Shown here one piece after another: positions 1-7,895 of a stretch of DNA of 40,941 nucleotides (positions are counted from its first letter, which is position 1; each line of letters begins with the position of its first letter). The notes below the pieces were generated by a model that did not search any database, was not told the DNA's origin, and saw nothing but the letters and a program-made list of their open reading frames with translations. Made by a program: the position numbers and the translations under genes. Source of the DNA: Bacteroidales bacterium M3 (GTDB lineage Bacteria > Bacteroidota > Bacteroidia > Bacteroidales > Muribaculaceae); NCBI GenBank assembly GCA_001689445.1, contig LUJN01000009.1, positions 1 to 40,941 on the forward strand. Direction: 5' to 3'.

Positions 1-389
1 GACAGAGGATGTTTTTCCAGATACTCATTAAACAGCTCGAAAAATGTCAGCTCTACTTTCTTCACCTCATATTTCTCCGGGTGGTTGAAGCGGTCAATAA
101 GGTCACGGAAGAAATCTTGCGACAAATCTTCTTGTGGATTGTCAATACAGGCAGATACAATGAGTTGCTCCAGTGTTGTGATGCGTTTTTCTATATCATT
201 AAGAGCCTTAGCCTCCTTTTGATTGGCTCTTGGCATGATAATCGCGCCATCTTTGAAGCGTTTTGGGTTCATGTAGATCCCGCTTTTCAGACGCAGACGC
301 AGTGAGCGTGAAACAGTCAGTCGAAGCAGAATCTCCGCCTCGCCCGAAGTGTTAACTTTTGTGGATATGGTTCGTGTGATTGTAGCCAT
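1..389 (-). CDS. Tyrosine-type site-specific recombinase (integrase), N-terminal part
   Basis: The frame opens at an ATG at 389 and runs without a stop through the left window edge, so only about 129 residues are visible. They begin MATITRTISTKVNTSGEAE and continue with basic text such as SRSLRLRLKSGIYMNPKRF, then a charged helical stretch with NDIEKRITTLEQL, ending near FFELFNEYLEKHP. This matches the N-terminal arm-binding and SAM-like region of Bacteroidota phage-type integrases found on conjugative and mobilisable elements. The catalytic R-H-R-Y domain would lie outside the window, so activity cannot be judged. The gene reads away from the chromosomal genes to its right, as expected if the element lies to the left and its attachment site lies between 390 and 800. 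Confidence 0.75.
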   Translation of the reverse strand, partial: MATITRTISTKVNTSGEAEILLRLTVSRSLRLRLKSGIYMNPKRFKDGAIIMPRANQKEAKALNDIEKRITTLEQLIVSACIDNPQEDLSQDFFRDLIDRFNHPEKYEVKKVELTFFELFNEYLEKHPL

Positions 390-432
390 AGAACGGTCGT
401 TTAGATTAAGAACGCAACAAAGATAGCTATTG

Positions 433-471
433 TTGTCCACCGACCCAAATTTTTGTCCACATATTGTCCAC
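433..471. repeat. Three direct TTGTCCAC repeats upstream of the integrase
   Basis: TTGTCCAC occurs at 433-440, 453-460 and 464-471, all in the same orientation, within 85 bp of the integrase start. Clustered short direct repeats next to an integrase gene are typical of arm-type binding sites for the recombinase or its excision factor. That role is inferred; the repeats themselves are plain in the sequence. Confidence 0.5.
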
Positions 472-620
472 CAAACTTAAATCTGCGTACCGCTTATTGA
501 ATCTTGATTGCTGAATTGCGGTACAACTTTATAGCTGTTATAACACTGATATAATGAATATTACATTTACTAAATGCCGACGATGATTGTTTATACACAT
601 TCATTGTCATTCATATTTAT

Positions 621-640
621 TGACCTCTCCGGGGTCACAA
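621..640. other. Possible attachment-site core (tRNA 3'-end-like)
   Basis: The 20-mer at 621-640 contains CCTCTCCGGGGTCAC, which resembles the 3' acceptor end of a tRNA gene. It is followed 11 bp later by a terminator-like hairpin, as tRNA genes often are. No T-loop or anticodon arm precedes it, so it is not a complete tRNA. Integrases often recombine into tRNA 3' ends, and this could be the duplicated end left at the far junction. The evidence is weak. Confidence 0.2.
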
Positions 641-651
641 TTAAAGATGGC

Positions 652-686
652 AAAACGCTGAAATCATTTGATTTTCAGCGTTTTTT
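652..686. terminator. Rho-independent terminator-like hairpin
   Basis: The arms AAAACGCTGAAA (652-663) and TTTCAGCGTTTT (673-684) are perfectly complementary around a 9-nt loop, and the T-run continues on the plus strand. The run of A on the left arm makes it usable in both directions. It separates the integrase region from the catalase gene. Confidence 0.6.
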
Positions 687-807
687 CTTTTTGCCAAAAT
701 AGCAGTGCAAAATACAGGAGTGGTAAGTGAGTCATCAGCAGCTTAAAGCCCGAAGTATTCCTTGGCAAGTGGGTTGATAATGTCCGGGCGGGATAAATTG
801 ACAAATG

Positions 808-846
808 GGACGGTGTGCCAAAACTTCAAGTTTTGACACACCGTCC
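808..846 (-). terminator. Terminator hairpin of the manganese catalase gene
   Basis: The arms GGACGGTGTG (808-817) and CACACCGTCC (837-846) pair perfectly. The stem continues inward through CAAAACT/AGTTTTG after a single-base mismatch. It begins 27 bp beyond the catalase stop codon on the minus strand. There is no long T-tract on that side, so the terminator role is probable rather than certain. Confidence 0.55.
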
Positions 847-873
847 AGATTGGATTGCGGCTTGCTTACAGTC

Positions 874-1812
874 TTATCGCTTGGTGTAGTCACACCATTT
901 CATGTCCTTTTCGGGAGTGGAGTCGAGGATTTCCTTGCTACGCTCTTTTGCGAGCTTTTGGTCCATGGACTTGACTTCTTTTTCGGTGCGCGGGGTTCCT
1001 TCCGGCTTGCGGTTGATAAGGCCGTCCGTATCTCGCACTTCTTTCAATGGGTCGTCTATGTATTGCCATTCTTCTTTGAGGCGGGTGCTTTTGCCTTCAT
1101 TCCAAGGGCCGCGTGCATCGTCACCTTGTGACAGGTTGAAATACAGATTGCTATATTTGGGTGAAGTCTGGAACACTCCGGGTGGGAAATTGGGCTTTAT
1201 TGTATCCAATGCGGCCTCAAACTGTTGGAAATGCGTCACTTCTCTGGTCATGAGGAATACGAGGCTTTCCTTGACAAGCGGGTCGTCGGTGAGGGGTATC
1301 AGTTTTTCATAGCCAATCTTCGCCCGACATTCTCCGGCCATGTTTGATTGTAAATCAACCGTCAGGTCAGCATTTACAGACACATATCCGGCATTCCATG
1401 GGTTTCCGTTACAATCCGTCAATACCGGGCTACCCGGGGCACCAATCAGAAATTGCGGATTGGTATATGCCTGGTGGATGAAGTCCTCCTTTGCGGCGTT
1501 GCCCTCCATCATTGGCCTGATTTCCATATTCTCCACCACGTCGGCCATTTCACCGTTCACGGGTCCCAACAGCATCTGGATTGTAGCTCCCACTATCTCA
1601 AGGTGACCCAATTCTTCAGTGGCAATATCCATAAGCATATCATATTTGTCGGGATGCGGATACCGGCAGCTGAAAGCCTGTGTGAAATACTGTAGCGCCG
1701 ACTTCAATTCTCCATTCGCGCCGCCGAAGGCATCAAGCATCAGTCGTGCAAAACGCGGGTCGGGTTGTGATACTCTTGCATTGAATTGCAGATCTTTTAC
1801 ATGATAAAACAT
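874..1812 (-). CDS. Manganese-containing (non-haem) catalase
   Basis: This 312-residue protein is full length for dimanganese catalases. They disproportionate hydrogen peroxide to water and oxygen in the cytoplasm. The ferritin-like four-helix ligand pattern is visible: Glu35 in GANGELKSAL, Glu67 and His70 in TEELGHLE, a second Glu in the GECRAKIGYEKL helix and a second E-x2-H in TREVTHFQQFE. The C-terminal tail is charged (residues about 260-312, with KEVKSMDQKLAKERSKE), as usual in this family. The start at MFYHVKDLQ is the normal family start. It is a single gene between two terminator hairpins. In enterobacteria katN-type catalases travel with yciF-type genes; here a YciF-type gene lies 16.5 kb away, beyond the fructan locus. 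Confidence 0.92.
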   Translation of the reverse strand: MFYHVKDLQFNARVSQPDPRFARLMLDAFGGANGELKSALQYFTQAFSCRYPHPDKYDMLMDIATEELGHLEIVGATIQMLLGPVNGEMADVVENMEIRPMMEGNAAKEDFIHQAYTNPQFLIGAPGSPVLTDCNGNPWNAGYVSVNADLTVDLQSNMAGECRAKIGYEKLIPLTDDPLVKESLVFLMTREVTHFQQFEAALDTIKPNFPPGVFQTSPKYSNLYFNLSQGDDARGPWNEGKSTRLKEEWQYIDDPLKEVRDTDGLINRKPEGTPRTEKEVKSMDQKLAKERSKEILDSTPEKDMKWCDYTKR

Positions 1813-1851
1813 ACTGAGTCATTCTAAAGGTTTGTAATTCAGTTAATAGAT

Positions 1852-1902
1852 TATTGCGCGCAATATAATGCCTAAACTGATTCTATTGGAATAAGTTTAG
1901 GC
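1852..1902. promoter_or_regulatory. Palindrome and hairpin upstream of the catalase gene
   Basis: Forty bases upstream of the catalase ATG is a perfect 14-nt palindrome, TATTGCGCGCAATA (1852-1865). Directly beyond it lies an inverted repeat with arms GCCTAAACT (1870-1878) and AGTTTAGGC (1894-1902). Their position suits an operator or a leader structure for a peroxide-response gene. No regulator can be assigned from the sequence. Confidence 0.35.
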
Positions 1903-2031
1903 AGCATGTCGTATTATAGGCAATATTAATACGGTACAAGGTATATTTTCTAAAATATTGCGGAGATGCCATTTGTGGCTTTGTCCATTTCAGAGTAAAA
2001 TAATCTCCAATGGACTTCGGCATAGAAGGAT

Positions 2032-2192
2032 GGTGTTGCAAAACCTATTATTAAGAAGCCGCTAAGGATTGAATATTTGAGGGAAAAATTAAATATTAAA
2101 AAATCCAATCGGATTTTTATGGACATATAAAAGCCTCAACTTGGGAAAGTTGAGGCTTTTGTTTAATTATTATATAGGAGTTTTGCAACACC
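2032..2192. mobile_element. MITE-like element, copy 1 (GGTGTTGC ends)
   Basis: This 161-bp AT-rich non-coding segment is bounded by perfect terminal inverted repeats, GGTGTTGCAAAAC (2032-2044) and GTTTTGCAACACC (2180-2192). Similar ends bound the segments at 24081-24227 and 27962-28110. No transposase is present and no target-site duplication is obvious. The interior differs from the other two copies and carries the terminator hairpin at 2129-2160. It is probably a small non-autonomous element. Confidence 0.5.
2129..2160. terminator. Bidirectional terminator at the end of the fructan operon
   Basis: The arms AAAAGCCTCAACTT (2129-2142) and AAGTTGAGGCTTTT (2147-2160) form a perfect 14-bp stem with a GGGA loop and T-runs on either strand. 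It lies about 70 bp beyond the stop of the last gene of the minus-strand fructan operon, inside the MITE-like element at 2032-2192. Confidence 0.75.
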
Positions 2193-2228
2193 CTCATTGG
2201 TTGGCGTTGGCCGGAGGGGGCTTTGGCG

Positions 2229-3143
2229 TTATCGTATGAATACTTTCTTGTTGCCGATGATGTACAGTCCGCTTGGCAGGTTGTCGGCGGCTTCGTTTGC
2301 AGGCACGTTTGATTTTATTTTCATGCCCTGAAGGGTGTAGATGTCTATAGGCGATGTAGACGCCTCGGGGTCGATGCCGGTGATGACGCCTGTGGTCGCG
2401 CTTTCGCTTCTCAGGACCACGGCGGTGATGTTGAACGGATTGCCGCTCTCCTTGTTGCCCTGTATCATCAGTGCGTTGACATCGGCGAGGCTTGCTGCCA
2501 CGTCGATGCCTTTCAGGTCGACGGTCGCGACTGTGGGGGTGTGGGTTATCTGGTCATTGTTTGCCCAAAGTGTCTCGGGGTCCCAACGGGTGAGCACCTT
2601 GAGGAAGTATCCGTCGTAGTCGCCATTGTCGCCCGACAGGTATATGTCCATGTATCGTTGTCCGTCATAGTTGGCGAAGGCTGTCTTGAACAGTTCCATG
2701 GTGTTCCATTCGTCAATCCAGAAATAGCCGCCCCATATGGCGCCCTGTGGCATCAAGAAGCCGTCGTCGCATATGCTCACGCCTGTCACGGTGAACTGTG
2801 CGCCGCATATCTCGAGTCCGTATTCTTTGAGTGCGGCAAGCATGTCGGAGGTGATGTAGGCCTTAAACTCCGTCGCATTGTCGCCGAGCTGGGTGAACCG
2901 GCTGCCCGGTAGCCATGTGCCGTTGGCCTTTATTTCGATAACGTCGGTAGTCTCTGAGAAGGTGACGTAGATGTAGTTGCCTACATTGACGTCGGCGGCA
3001 AATTCCTCGGCAGGGATTGTGAGGGTGTTTTCCCATGTCACTACTTTGGGTTCTCCAGAATAGAGGGTTTTAACTGTCTCCTGTGCCGATATGGGCATAA
3101 GAGTGGCTGTCGCCATAACGATGGCGAGTAAAGATTTCTTCAT
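2229..3143 (-). CDS. Secreted protein of unknown function, last gene of the fructan operon
   Basis: The chosen start is the ATG at 3143, which gives a clean signal peptide (MKKSLLAIVMATATLMPISA, cleaved before QETV) and a 304-residue precursor. An upstream in-frame start exists, but its extra residues do not look like a signal sequence. The mature protein is acidic, rich in beta-prone and aromatic text (YFWIDEWN, YDGYFLKVLTRWDPETLW), and has no catalytic motif I recognise. Its last 40 residues (IYTLQGMKI, then LPSGLYIIGNKKVFIR) resemble the C-terminal tail common on secreted Bacteroidales proteins. There is no lipobox cysteine. It follows the GH32-like gene by about 80 bp in the same operon, so a fructan-related role such as binding is plausible but unproven. 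Confidence 0.7.
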   Translation of the reverse strand: MKKSLLAIVMATATLMPISAQETVKTLYSGEPKVVTWENTLTIPAEEFAADVNVGNYIYVTFSETTDVIEIKANGTWLPGSRFTQLGDNATEFKAYITSDMLAALKEYGLEICGAQFTVTGVSICDDGFLMPQGAIWGGYFWIDEWNTMELFKTAFANYDGQRYMDIYLSGDNGDYDGYFLKVLTRWDPETLWANNDQITHTPTVATVDLKGIDVAASLADVNALMIQGNKESGNPFNITAVVLRSESATTGVITGIDPEASTSPIDIYTLQGMKIKSNVPANEAADNLPSGLYIIGNKKVFIR

Positions 3144-3221
3144 GATGTTTGGTGTTTTAGGGTTTTTCATCCTCCGCCACAGGGATGCCTGCATGTCATA
3201 CCTGTGGCGGGGAATGATTAA

Positions 3222-4745
3222 TTATTGTTTGGATATTGTGAGTCCTGTAACGGTGATGTTCCCGTCGTAGCAGTTGACCGACCAGCAGTTGCGGGCCGTG
3301 CCGTAGACGCGCGTGGTGTATGCGACGGTCTCGTTGACATACATTGTCATGACGGAGTTGTCGGTGATGACGGTGATGTGGTATACGCCGTCGGTGGGCG
3401 TGTTGAAGATATATCCGTCGGTGTTGGGGACAAACCCTATGCCGCCCTCCTCCTCATAGTTGATTTTGCGGATGCTCTCATTCTCGGGATTGACCACGAT
3501 GGAGTAATACTTCTCCGAGTCGTTGCCGCGTGCGAGCGAGATGCCGAATTTGTCCCACGGTGACGAGGTCGTGACGGTAAATGAGATGCGGTTTTCGGTG
3601 CCGAGACGCGACAGCAGCTTGTGCTCGCCCCCCGAGAGGGTGAAGTCGGCCTCGGCTTTTGCTTGGCTCAAGAGTTGTGCTATTGCGGGTACCTCACCGA
3701 GCGACAGGGTGCCGTCGGCGTGCTGTATCAGTTTGTGGGCAACAAGGTTTCCGGCCCAGTCGGCGTTGCCGATGTTGTCCTTGCCGGCGCGGGTTGCACA
3801 CCATCCCCATAGGTAGCGGTCGGTGCCGTTGGATGCCGTCTTGCCGGCATAGAGACCTCTGGAGTCGAGGAAACCCTCCTTGTTGTCGGGCCATATCCCG
3901 GCATCGTTGGCGGTACACGCCTTCAGTTCGGCGAGTGTGCGACCCTTGAAATACTGGACACGGCGCACGGCATCGTGCTGCTCCGAGTAGACGAGATACC
4001 ACCAGTCGCCCATCTTGAACAGGTCGGGACACTCATAGAAGCGGTCCCACATCATTGTCATGAACACGCCCGCCGATGTCCAGTCGTGCAGGTCGGGGGA
4101 GGTGTATTCGGCCAATACCCCCTTGCCGTTGAGGCGCGTCGAGACGAGCATGTGGAACACCTCGTCATCGCCCTTGAATACAAATGGGTCGCGGAAATCG
4201 ACGTTGCTGTAGGTATCGCCGCCGGTGATGAGCAGCTGACGGTCTTTCTCCCAGTGTTTGAAATCCTTGGACGTCGCGAGCATCACCGCCTCGGTGATGC
4301 CGGCGGTTGTCGCCGAGTTGGGGGAGTGGGCGGTATAGAAGGTGTAGTAGGTACCGTCGTGGTATATGGTCGAGCCGGTGCCGAGGGCGGCATCAAGTTC
4401 GGTCGCGCTCCCGCAGGGTATCAGCTCGCCGAGCGAGGTGTACGAGGCGGCGTCGGAGGTCGACACACACCATATCGGATGGTAGGTAACTGCCTGGTTT
4501 GGGCGGTAGTCCTGCAGGTACATCACCTTGAAGTCCCCGGCAACGGGGTCAAAGAACGGCATCGGGTCGCCGACATAGCCGACATACGGCTTGTAGTATA
4601 TGCGCTGGCTCATCCCCTCGTCGGTGTCGAGGTACACCTCGGTGTTGGCGAGGTCCCTGTCGGTCAGTACCGGCTCGTCGTCGCTACAGCCTGTCGTTAC
4701 CGTCATGGCTGCTAAAAGGGCTGGAATTAACATTTTGTATTTCAT
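3222..4745 (-). CDS. GH32-like glycoside hydrolase lipoprotein, probably surface fructanase
   Basis: From the ATG at 4745 the protein has 507 residues, with a lipoprotein signal ending TVTTGC and then SDDE, an acidic pattern like the Bacteroidota surface-export signal. GH32 landmarks are present in order: a nucleophile-position Asp60 in YVGDPMPFF, Asp186 in FRDPF, and acid/base Glu238 in ECPDLF. The usual WMNDPNG block is replaced by GDPMPFFD, marking a divergent Bacteroidota GH32 branch. From about residue 385 a beta-sandwich-like region follows, as in GH32 enzymes with DUF4975-type C-termini. It starts 20 bp after the DUF4960 gene. By analogy with the B. thetaiotaomicron levan locus it would act on the cell surface as an endo-acting fructanase. 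Substrate and linkage cannot be read from sequence. Confidence 0.8.
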   Translation of the reverse strand: MKYKMLIPALLAAMTVTTGCSDDEPVLTDRDLANTEVYLDTDEGMSQRIYYKPYVGYVGDPMPFFDPVAGDFKVMYLQDYRPNQAVTYHPIWCVSTSDAASYTSLGELIPCGSATELDAALGTGSTIYHDGTYYTFYTAHSPNSATTAGITEAVMLATSKDFKHWEKDRQLLITGGDTYSNVDFRDPFVFKGDDEVFHMLVSTRLNGKGVLAEYTSPDLHDWTSAGVFMTMMWDRFYECPDLFKMGDWWYLVYSEQHDAVRRVQYFKGRTLAELKACTANDAGIWPDNKEGFLDSRGLYAGKTASNGTDRYLWGWCATRAGKDNIGNADWAGNLVAHKLIQHADGTLSLGEVPAIAQLLSQAKAEADFTLSGGEHKLLSRLGTENRISFTVTTSSPWDKFGISLARGNDSEKYYSIVVNPENESIRKINYEEEGGIGFVPNTDGYIFNTPTDGVYHITVITDNSVMTMYVNETVAYTTRVYGTARNCWSVNCYDGNITVTGLTISKQ

Positions 4746-4765
4746 GATTTCGGATTGTTTTTGCA

Positions 4766-6148
4766 TTATTGACACAGGTAGTTGATGGCATTTTTTGTCA
4801 GGGCGACCATGTTTTGGCGATAGGGATTGTCGACAGAGTTCTTGTCGTACCACTCATAGGCGGGTGTCCCTATTGTAATCACGCGGCCTGATGTGAATCC
4901 TTTCAGGGCCTCGTAAGGCTCAAACTCGGCAATCGTGACGCGGTTGATGTCATAGTCGTGTCCCGAGGCAAGGGCTTTGGCCCCGGTGCGCTCCTCCCAA
5001 CCGGCCATTGAGCCGTATGGATCCCAGTCGGCACCCCATTGCAGGGTGCGGTTGGTGTTGGAGCATCCTTCGGAGAGCAGGATGATGCGGTTGTCGCCAT
5101 CGACGGGGATATCCTTGTAGAGCGGGTGTGACTCGTGGCCTGTGATGGTGAATCCGAGATTGGCGGTAAGGGTCTCGTAGCTGTCGCCGCCAAACATGTT
5201 GTTGGGGCTTTGCTGGTCCTTGGCGATGCGCCATACGTCGTTGATGTAGCGTGCCCCGTCGCGTGAGGCGAGTATCGCGCCTCCCCTGAGCCAGTAGCTG
5301 TTGAACTGGTCGCGGGAGTCCCATAGCTGTCCGGGCCAGTCAGTCCAGTCAAAGTGACACCATATCATCTTGAAATCGTCGAGTTTCACGCGGCCGTCGA
5401 TTATATCCTGGATGGAGACAAAGCGGGTGTTGGGCACATTCTCCAGCATCCAGCGGCAGGCAGCCTTGGCCTCCTCGCCAAGCCCCTCGACGGTCGATGC
5501 GTTGCCGATAAACGCCTTGGGGGCCTGCGACATGTCATCCTGCACTACGGTGACGGTGTATTCCACCGTTGCCGTGCGTTGCGTGGCGGTAAATTTCACC
5601 GGTTGCGAGAAGTCGAGCAGCGTGCCCGATTCGGGTGTCACGGTCGTGCCCTCATTGACTGTAAACACGGCCTGCATGGCTGTGATGTCGGCCTCCATCG
5701 GCACGAAGCACTGGATTGTGCGTGCAAAGTTGTCGATAGAGCCTGAATATTTCCCGTCGAGTGTGAATGTCAGGAACTCCACGTTGTCATGTTTCACGCT
5801 GAGGGTGTATGACGAGTAGACGCTGCCGTTGACAACCTTTATGGCGCGTGGCACTGTCCCGTCAAACCGTGTGCCGGCGGGGTAGTCGCACGTCGCTCCC
5901 TCGCTGAGGGTAATGGCGTCGACGCACAGGTTGGCGAGATCTATGTCGGTCGAAAGGTTCACGCTGACGACCTTTGCCGTTTGGTCTATGACTCCGGGAA
6001 ATCCGCTGACGGTTATCTCCTCGATGCGGGTCTGCCCGTCGAGGCTTAGTTCCGCGCTGTCGTTGTCGCTGCACGACTGCATGGCGAGAGCCATCGCCGA
6101 CAGCCATATGACATATATTGACTTTAGAAGTGTTTTCATTGCTTTCAT
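4766..6148 (-). CDS. SusE-position DUF4960 surface lipoprotein, probable fructan-binding protein
   Basis: This 460-residue protein has a lipoprotein signal (IWLSAMALAMQSC followed by SDNDSAE), suggesting outer-surface export. Residues about 40-210 look like two beta-sandwich repeats with alternating hydrophobic strands (EITVSGFPG, YTLSVKHDN, VEYTVTVVQDD). Residues about 215-460 form a DUF4960-like domain (FIGNASTVEGLGEEAKAACRWM, then WCHFDWTDWPGQLWDS and RVITIGTPAYEWYD). It lies directly after the SusD gene with a 4-bp gap, where fructan loci carry the SusE-positioned glycan-binding protein. The many Trp and Tyr residues fit glycan binding. No catalytic signature was recognised. Confidence 0.75.
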   Translation of the reverse strand: MKAMKTLLKSIYVIWLSAMALAMQSCSDNDSAELSLDGQTRIEEITVSGFPGVIDQTAKVVSVNLSTDIDLANLCVDAITLSEGATCDYPAGTRFDGTVPRAIKVVNGSVYSSYTLSVKHDNVEFLTFTLDGKYSGSIDNFARTIQCFVPMEADITAMQAVFTVNEGTTVTPESGTLLDFSQPVKFTATQRTATVEYTVTVVQDDMSQAPKAFIGNASTVEGLGEEAKAACRWMLENVPNTRFVSIQDIIDGRVKLDDFKMIWCHFDWTDWPGQLWDSRDQFNSYWLRGGAILASRDGARYINDVWRIAKDQQSPNNMFGGDSYETLTANLGFTITGHESHPLYKDIPVDGDNRIILLSEGCSNTNRTLQWGADWDPYGSMAGWEERTGAKALASGHDYDINRVTIAEFEPYEALKGFTSGRVITIGTPAYEWYDKNSVDNPYRQNMVALTKNAINYLCQ

Positions 6149-6152
6149 GTTA

Positions 6153-7883
6153 TTACCAGTTACCGATATTTTGTTTGTAGTGGCCGTTGGACGCGCTCAA
6201 TTGCGAGAACGGGATGGGGAGATACTCATTCTTGTCGGGTGTGAAATTGGCCGTGGCATATATCGCGCAGTTGTCGGCCTCGTCGGCATAGTATTTGTTG
6301 AGCACGCGGTCGGCCTCGCCCCAGCGCACGAGGTCAAAGAATCTCTCGCTCTCCATCGCCATCTCCACACGACGCTCATGCTTTACTATCCTGAGGGCGT
6401 CGGCCTGGCTGTAGCTGCCGTTATAGGGGCGTATGTTGATGCGCACTCCGTATAGCTGCTCGTAGTCGGAGATCATGCCTGTACTTTGGCGGGCGCGGTT
6501 GCGCAGTGAGTTGACAATCTGTATGGCTTCTGGGATGCCCTGATTGAGCTGCACGAGAGCCTCGGCACGCATCAACAGCACGTCGGCATACCGCAGGACG
6601 ATGCGGTTCATCGGCGAGCCCCACCATGCGCCTTTCACGAGATATTCCCCTTCGGGATCGACATTCTGCTTGAGGGTGACGTAGTAGCCGTATAGTCCAT
6701 TGCTTCGGCTCCATGTCGCGGTCTTGTCCATGATGAAATCCTTGTTGAACATGTAGGGCGTTCCCGGCATCCCCACGGTGAGGAACAGGCGCGGGTCGGC
6801 ATAGTCACGGGACATATCATAGTCGCGGTTGTCCGAGCCGTCGAGGATGGGCAGGCCGTTCTCGTCGGTACGGAAGGCGTTCACGAGATTCTGGCTCGGC
6901 TTGTAGAAGTCACAGCCGCCGTCGGTCACGCCGGGGATATTAGGGACAATCAGGCCGTACGACCAGTTGCAGTTGCCGTGGTTGGTGCCGTCGTTGAACG
7001 AGTATTGCATTGCCCATATCGACTCGGGGCCGTTCTCAAAAATAGGCTCGGGGCGGAAGTTATTGTGGAAGTCCGGTTCGAGGTCACACCCCGATAGGGT
7101 CATGATTGTGGGGTCGGTGTATTCTACGACCTTAAGTAGATCGTCGCGGTCAATCGAGGTGACGCGGTTGGACGCGGGGTCATCCTGACGGTATGCCTTG
7201 TAAAGGTAGGTCTTTGCCATGTAGGCCGCTGCAGCAGCACGGTTGGGGCGTCCGACCTCATCCTGCACGTCGGGCAGGTGGTCGAAAGCAAACTTGAAGT
7301 CGTCGATGATGATCTGCCACCCCTGGTTGTTGGTATACTTTGTATTTTCAAGATTGTTGTAGTCGGCGGGTGACATCTTCTCGTCGATGGCAAAGGGGAT
7401 GTTCTTATAGAGACGCTTCAGCAGGAAATGTCCGTGGGCGCGCAGGAACCTCATCTCGGCGATGCGCTGCTCGCGCAGAGGATAGGTTGCTGAGTCCATG
7501 TCATCGAGCACCTCAAGGGCTGTGTTTGCACGGGAGATGACCTTATAGAGCCTGTCCCACATGTCGGAGATGTTCCAGTTGGTGGTCATGATGCCCTGTG
7601 AAATCTCAAGGGCGTGGAACACGTCTCCATCCTCGGTGCCGTTGCCGCCCTTATAGGCGTCGTCGGAACGCACGTCGTAGTTCCACATCGAGAATGACGA
7701 GTTGATATCCTCGATGGAGATCCAGCCTGCGTAGGCCGAGATGACGAGATTGTCAATATACTGTGGGTCGAGCACCTGCTCATCGTTGAGTGTCCCCTGG
7801 GGCTTCTGCTCGTCGAGGAAGTCATTGCAGCCGGTTGCGAGAATTGACAACGCTATCACTGCCGGGTATATTATCTTTTTCAT
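6153..7883 (-). CDS. SusD/RagB-family outer-membrane lipoprotein (fructan SusD-like)
   Basis: This 576-residue protein starts MKKIIYPAVIALSILATGC, a lipoprotein signal with cysteine at residue 19, followed by NDFLDEQKPQG, the usual SusD N-terminus. The all-helical SusD fold is indicated by TPR-like stretches (YKVISRANTALEVLDDMD, EMRFLRAHGHFLLKRLY, AAAAYMAKTYLYKAY) and by the C-terminal block RNRARQSTG, then KHERRVEMAMESERFFDLVRWG and YLPIPFSQL. SusD proteins lid the SusC porin and bind the oligosaccharide. The gene begins 12 bp after susC-like ends and 4 bp before the DUF4960 gene starts, so the three are cotranscribed. Locus context assigns fructan as the ligand. Confidence 0.93.
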   Translation of the reverse strand: MKKIIYPAVIALSILATGCNDFLDEQKPQGTLNDEQVLDPQYIDNLVISAYAGWISIEDINSSFSMWNYDVRSDDAYKGGNGTEDGDVFHALEISQGIMTTNWNISDMWDRLYKVISRANTALEVLDDMDSATYPLREQRIAEMRFLRAHGHFLLKRLYKNIPFAIDEKMSPADYNNLENTKYTNNQGWQIIIDDFKFAFDHLPDVQDEVGRPNRAAAAAYMAKTYLYKAYRQDDPASNRVTSIDRDDLLKVVEYTDPTIMTLSGCDLEPDFHNNFRPEPIFENGPESIWAMQYSFNDGTNHGNCNWSYGLIVPNIPGVTDGGCDFYKPSQNLVNAFRTDENGLPILDGSDNRDYDMSRDYADPRLFLTVGMPGTPYMFNKDFIMDKTATWSRSNGLYGYYVTLKQNVDPEGEYLVKGAWWGSPMNRIVLRYADVLLMRAEALVQLNQGIPEAIQIVNSLRNRARQSTGMISDYEQLYGVRINIRPYNGSYSQADALRIVKHERRVEMAMESERFFDLVRWGEADRVLNKYYADEADNCAIYATANFTPDKNEYLPIPFSQLSASNGHYKQNIGNW

Positions 7884-7895
7884 ATAGCTTTAGGG

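Noticed and set aside
600..640. Complete tRNA gene at the left end
   Set aside because: Only a 3'-end-like stretch is present. No T-arm, anticodon arm or D-arm can be folded upstream.
2229..2360. True type IX secretion signal on the protein at 2229-3143
   Set aside because: The C-terminal tail is similar, but this tail type is widespread in Bacteroidales and no type IX component is visible in the window.
3975..4715. 246-codon plus-strand open frame
   Set aside because: It is antisense to the GH32-like gene, with Val/Gly/His-rich text and no family features.
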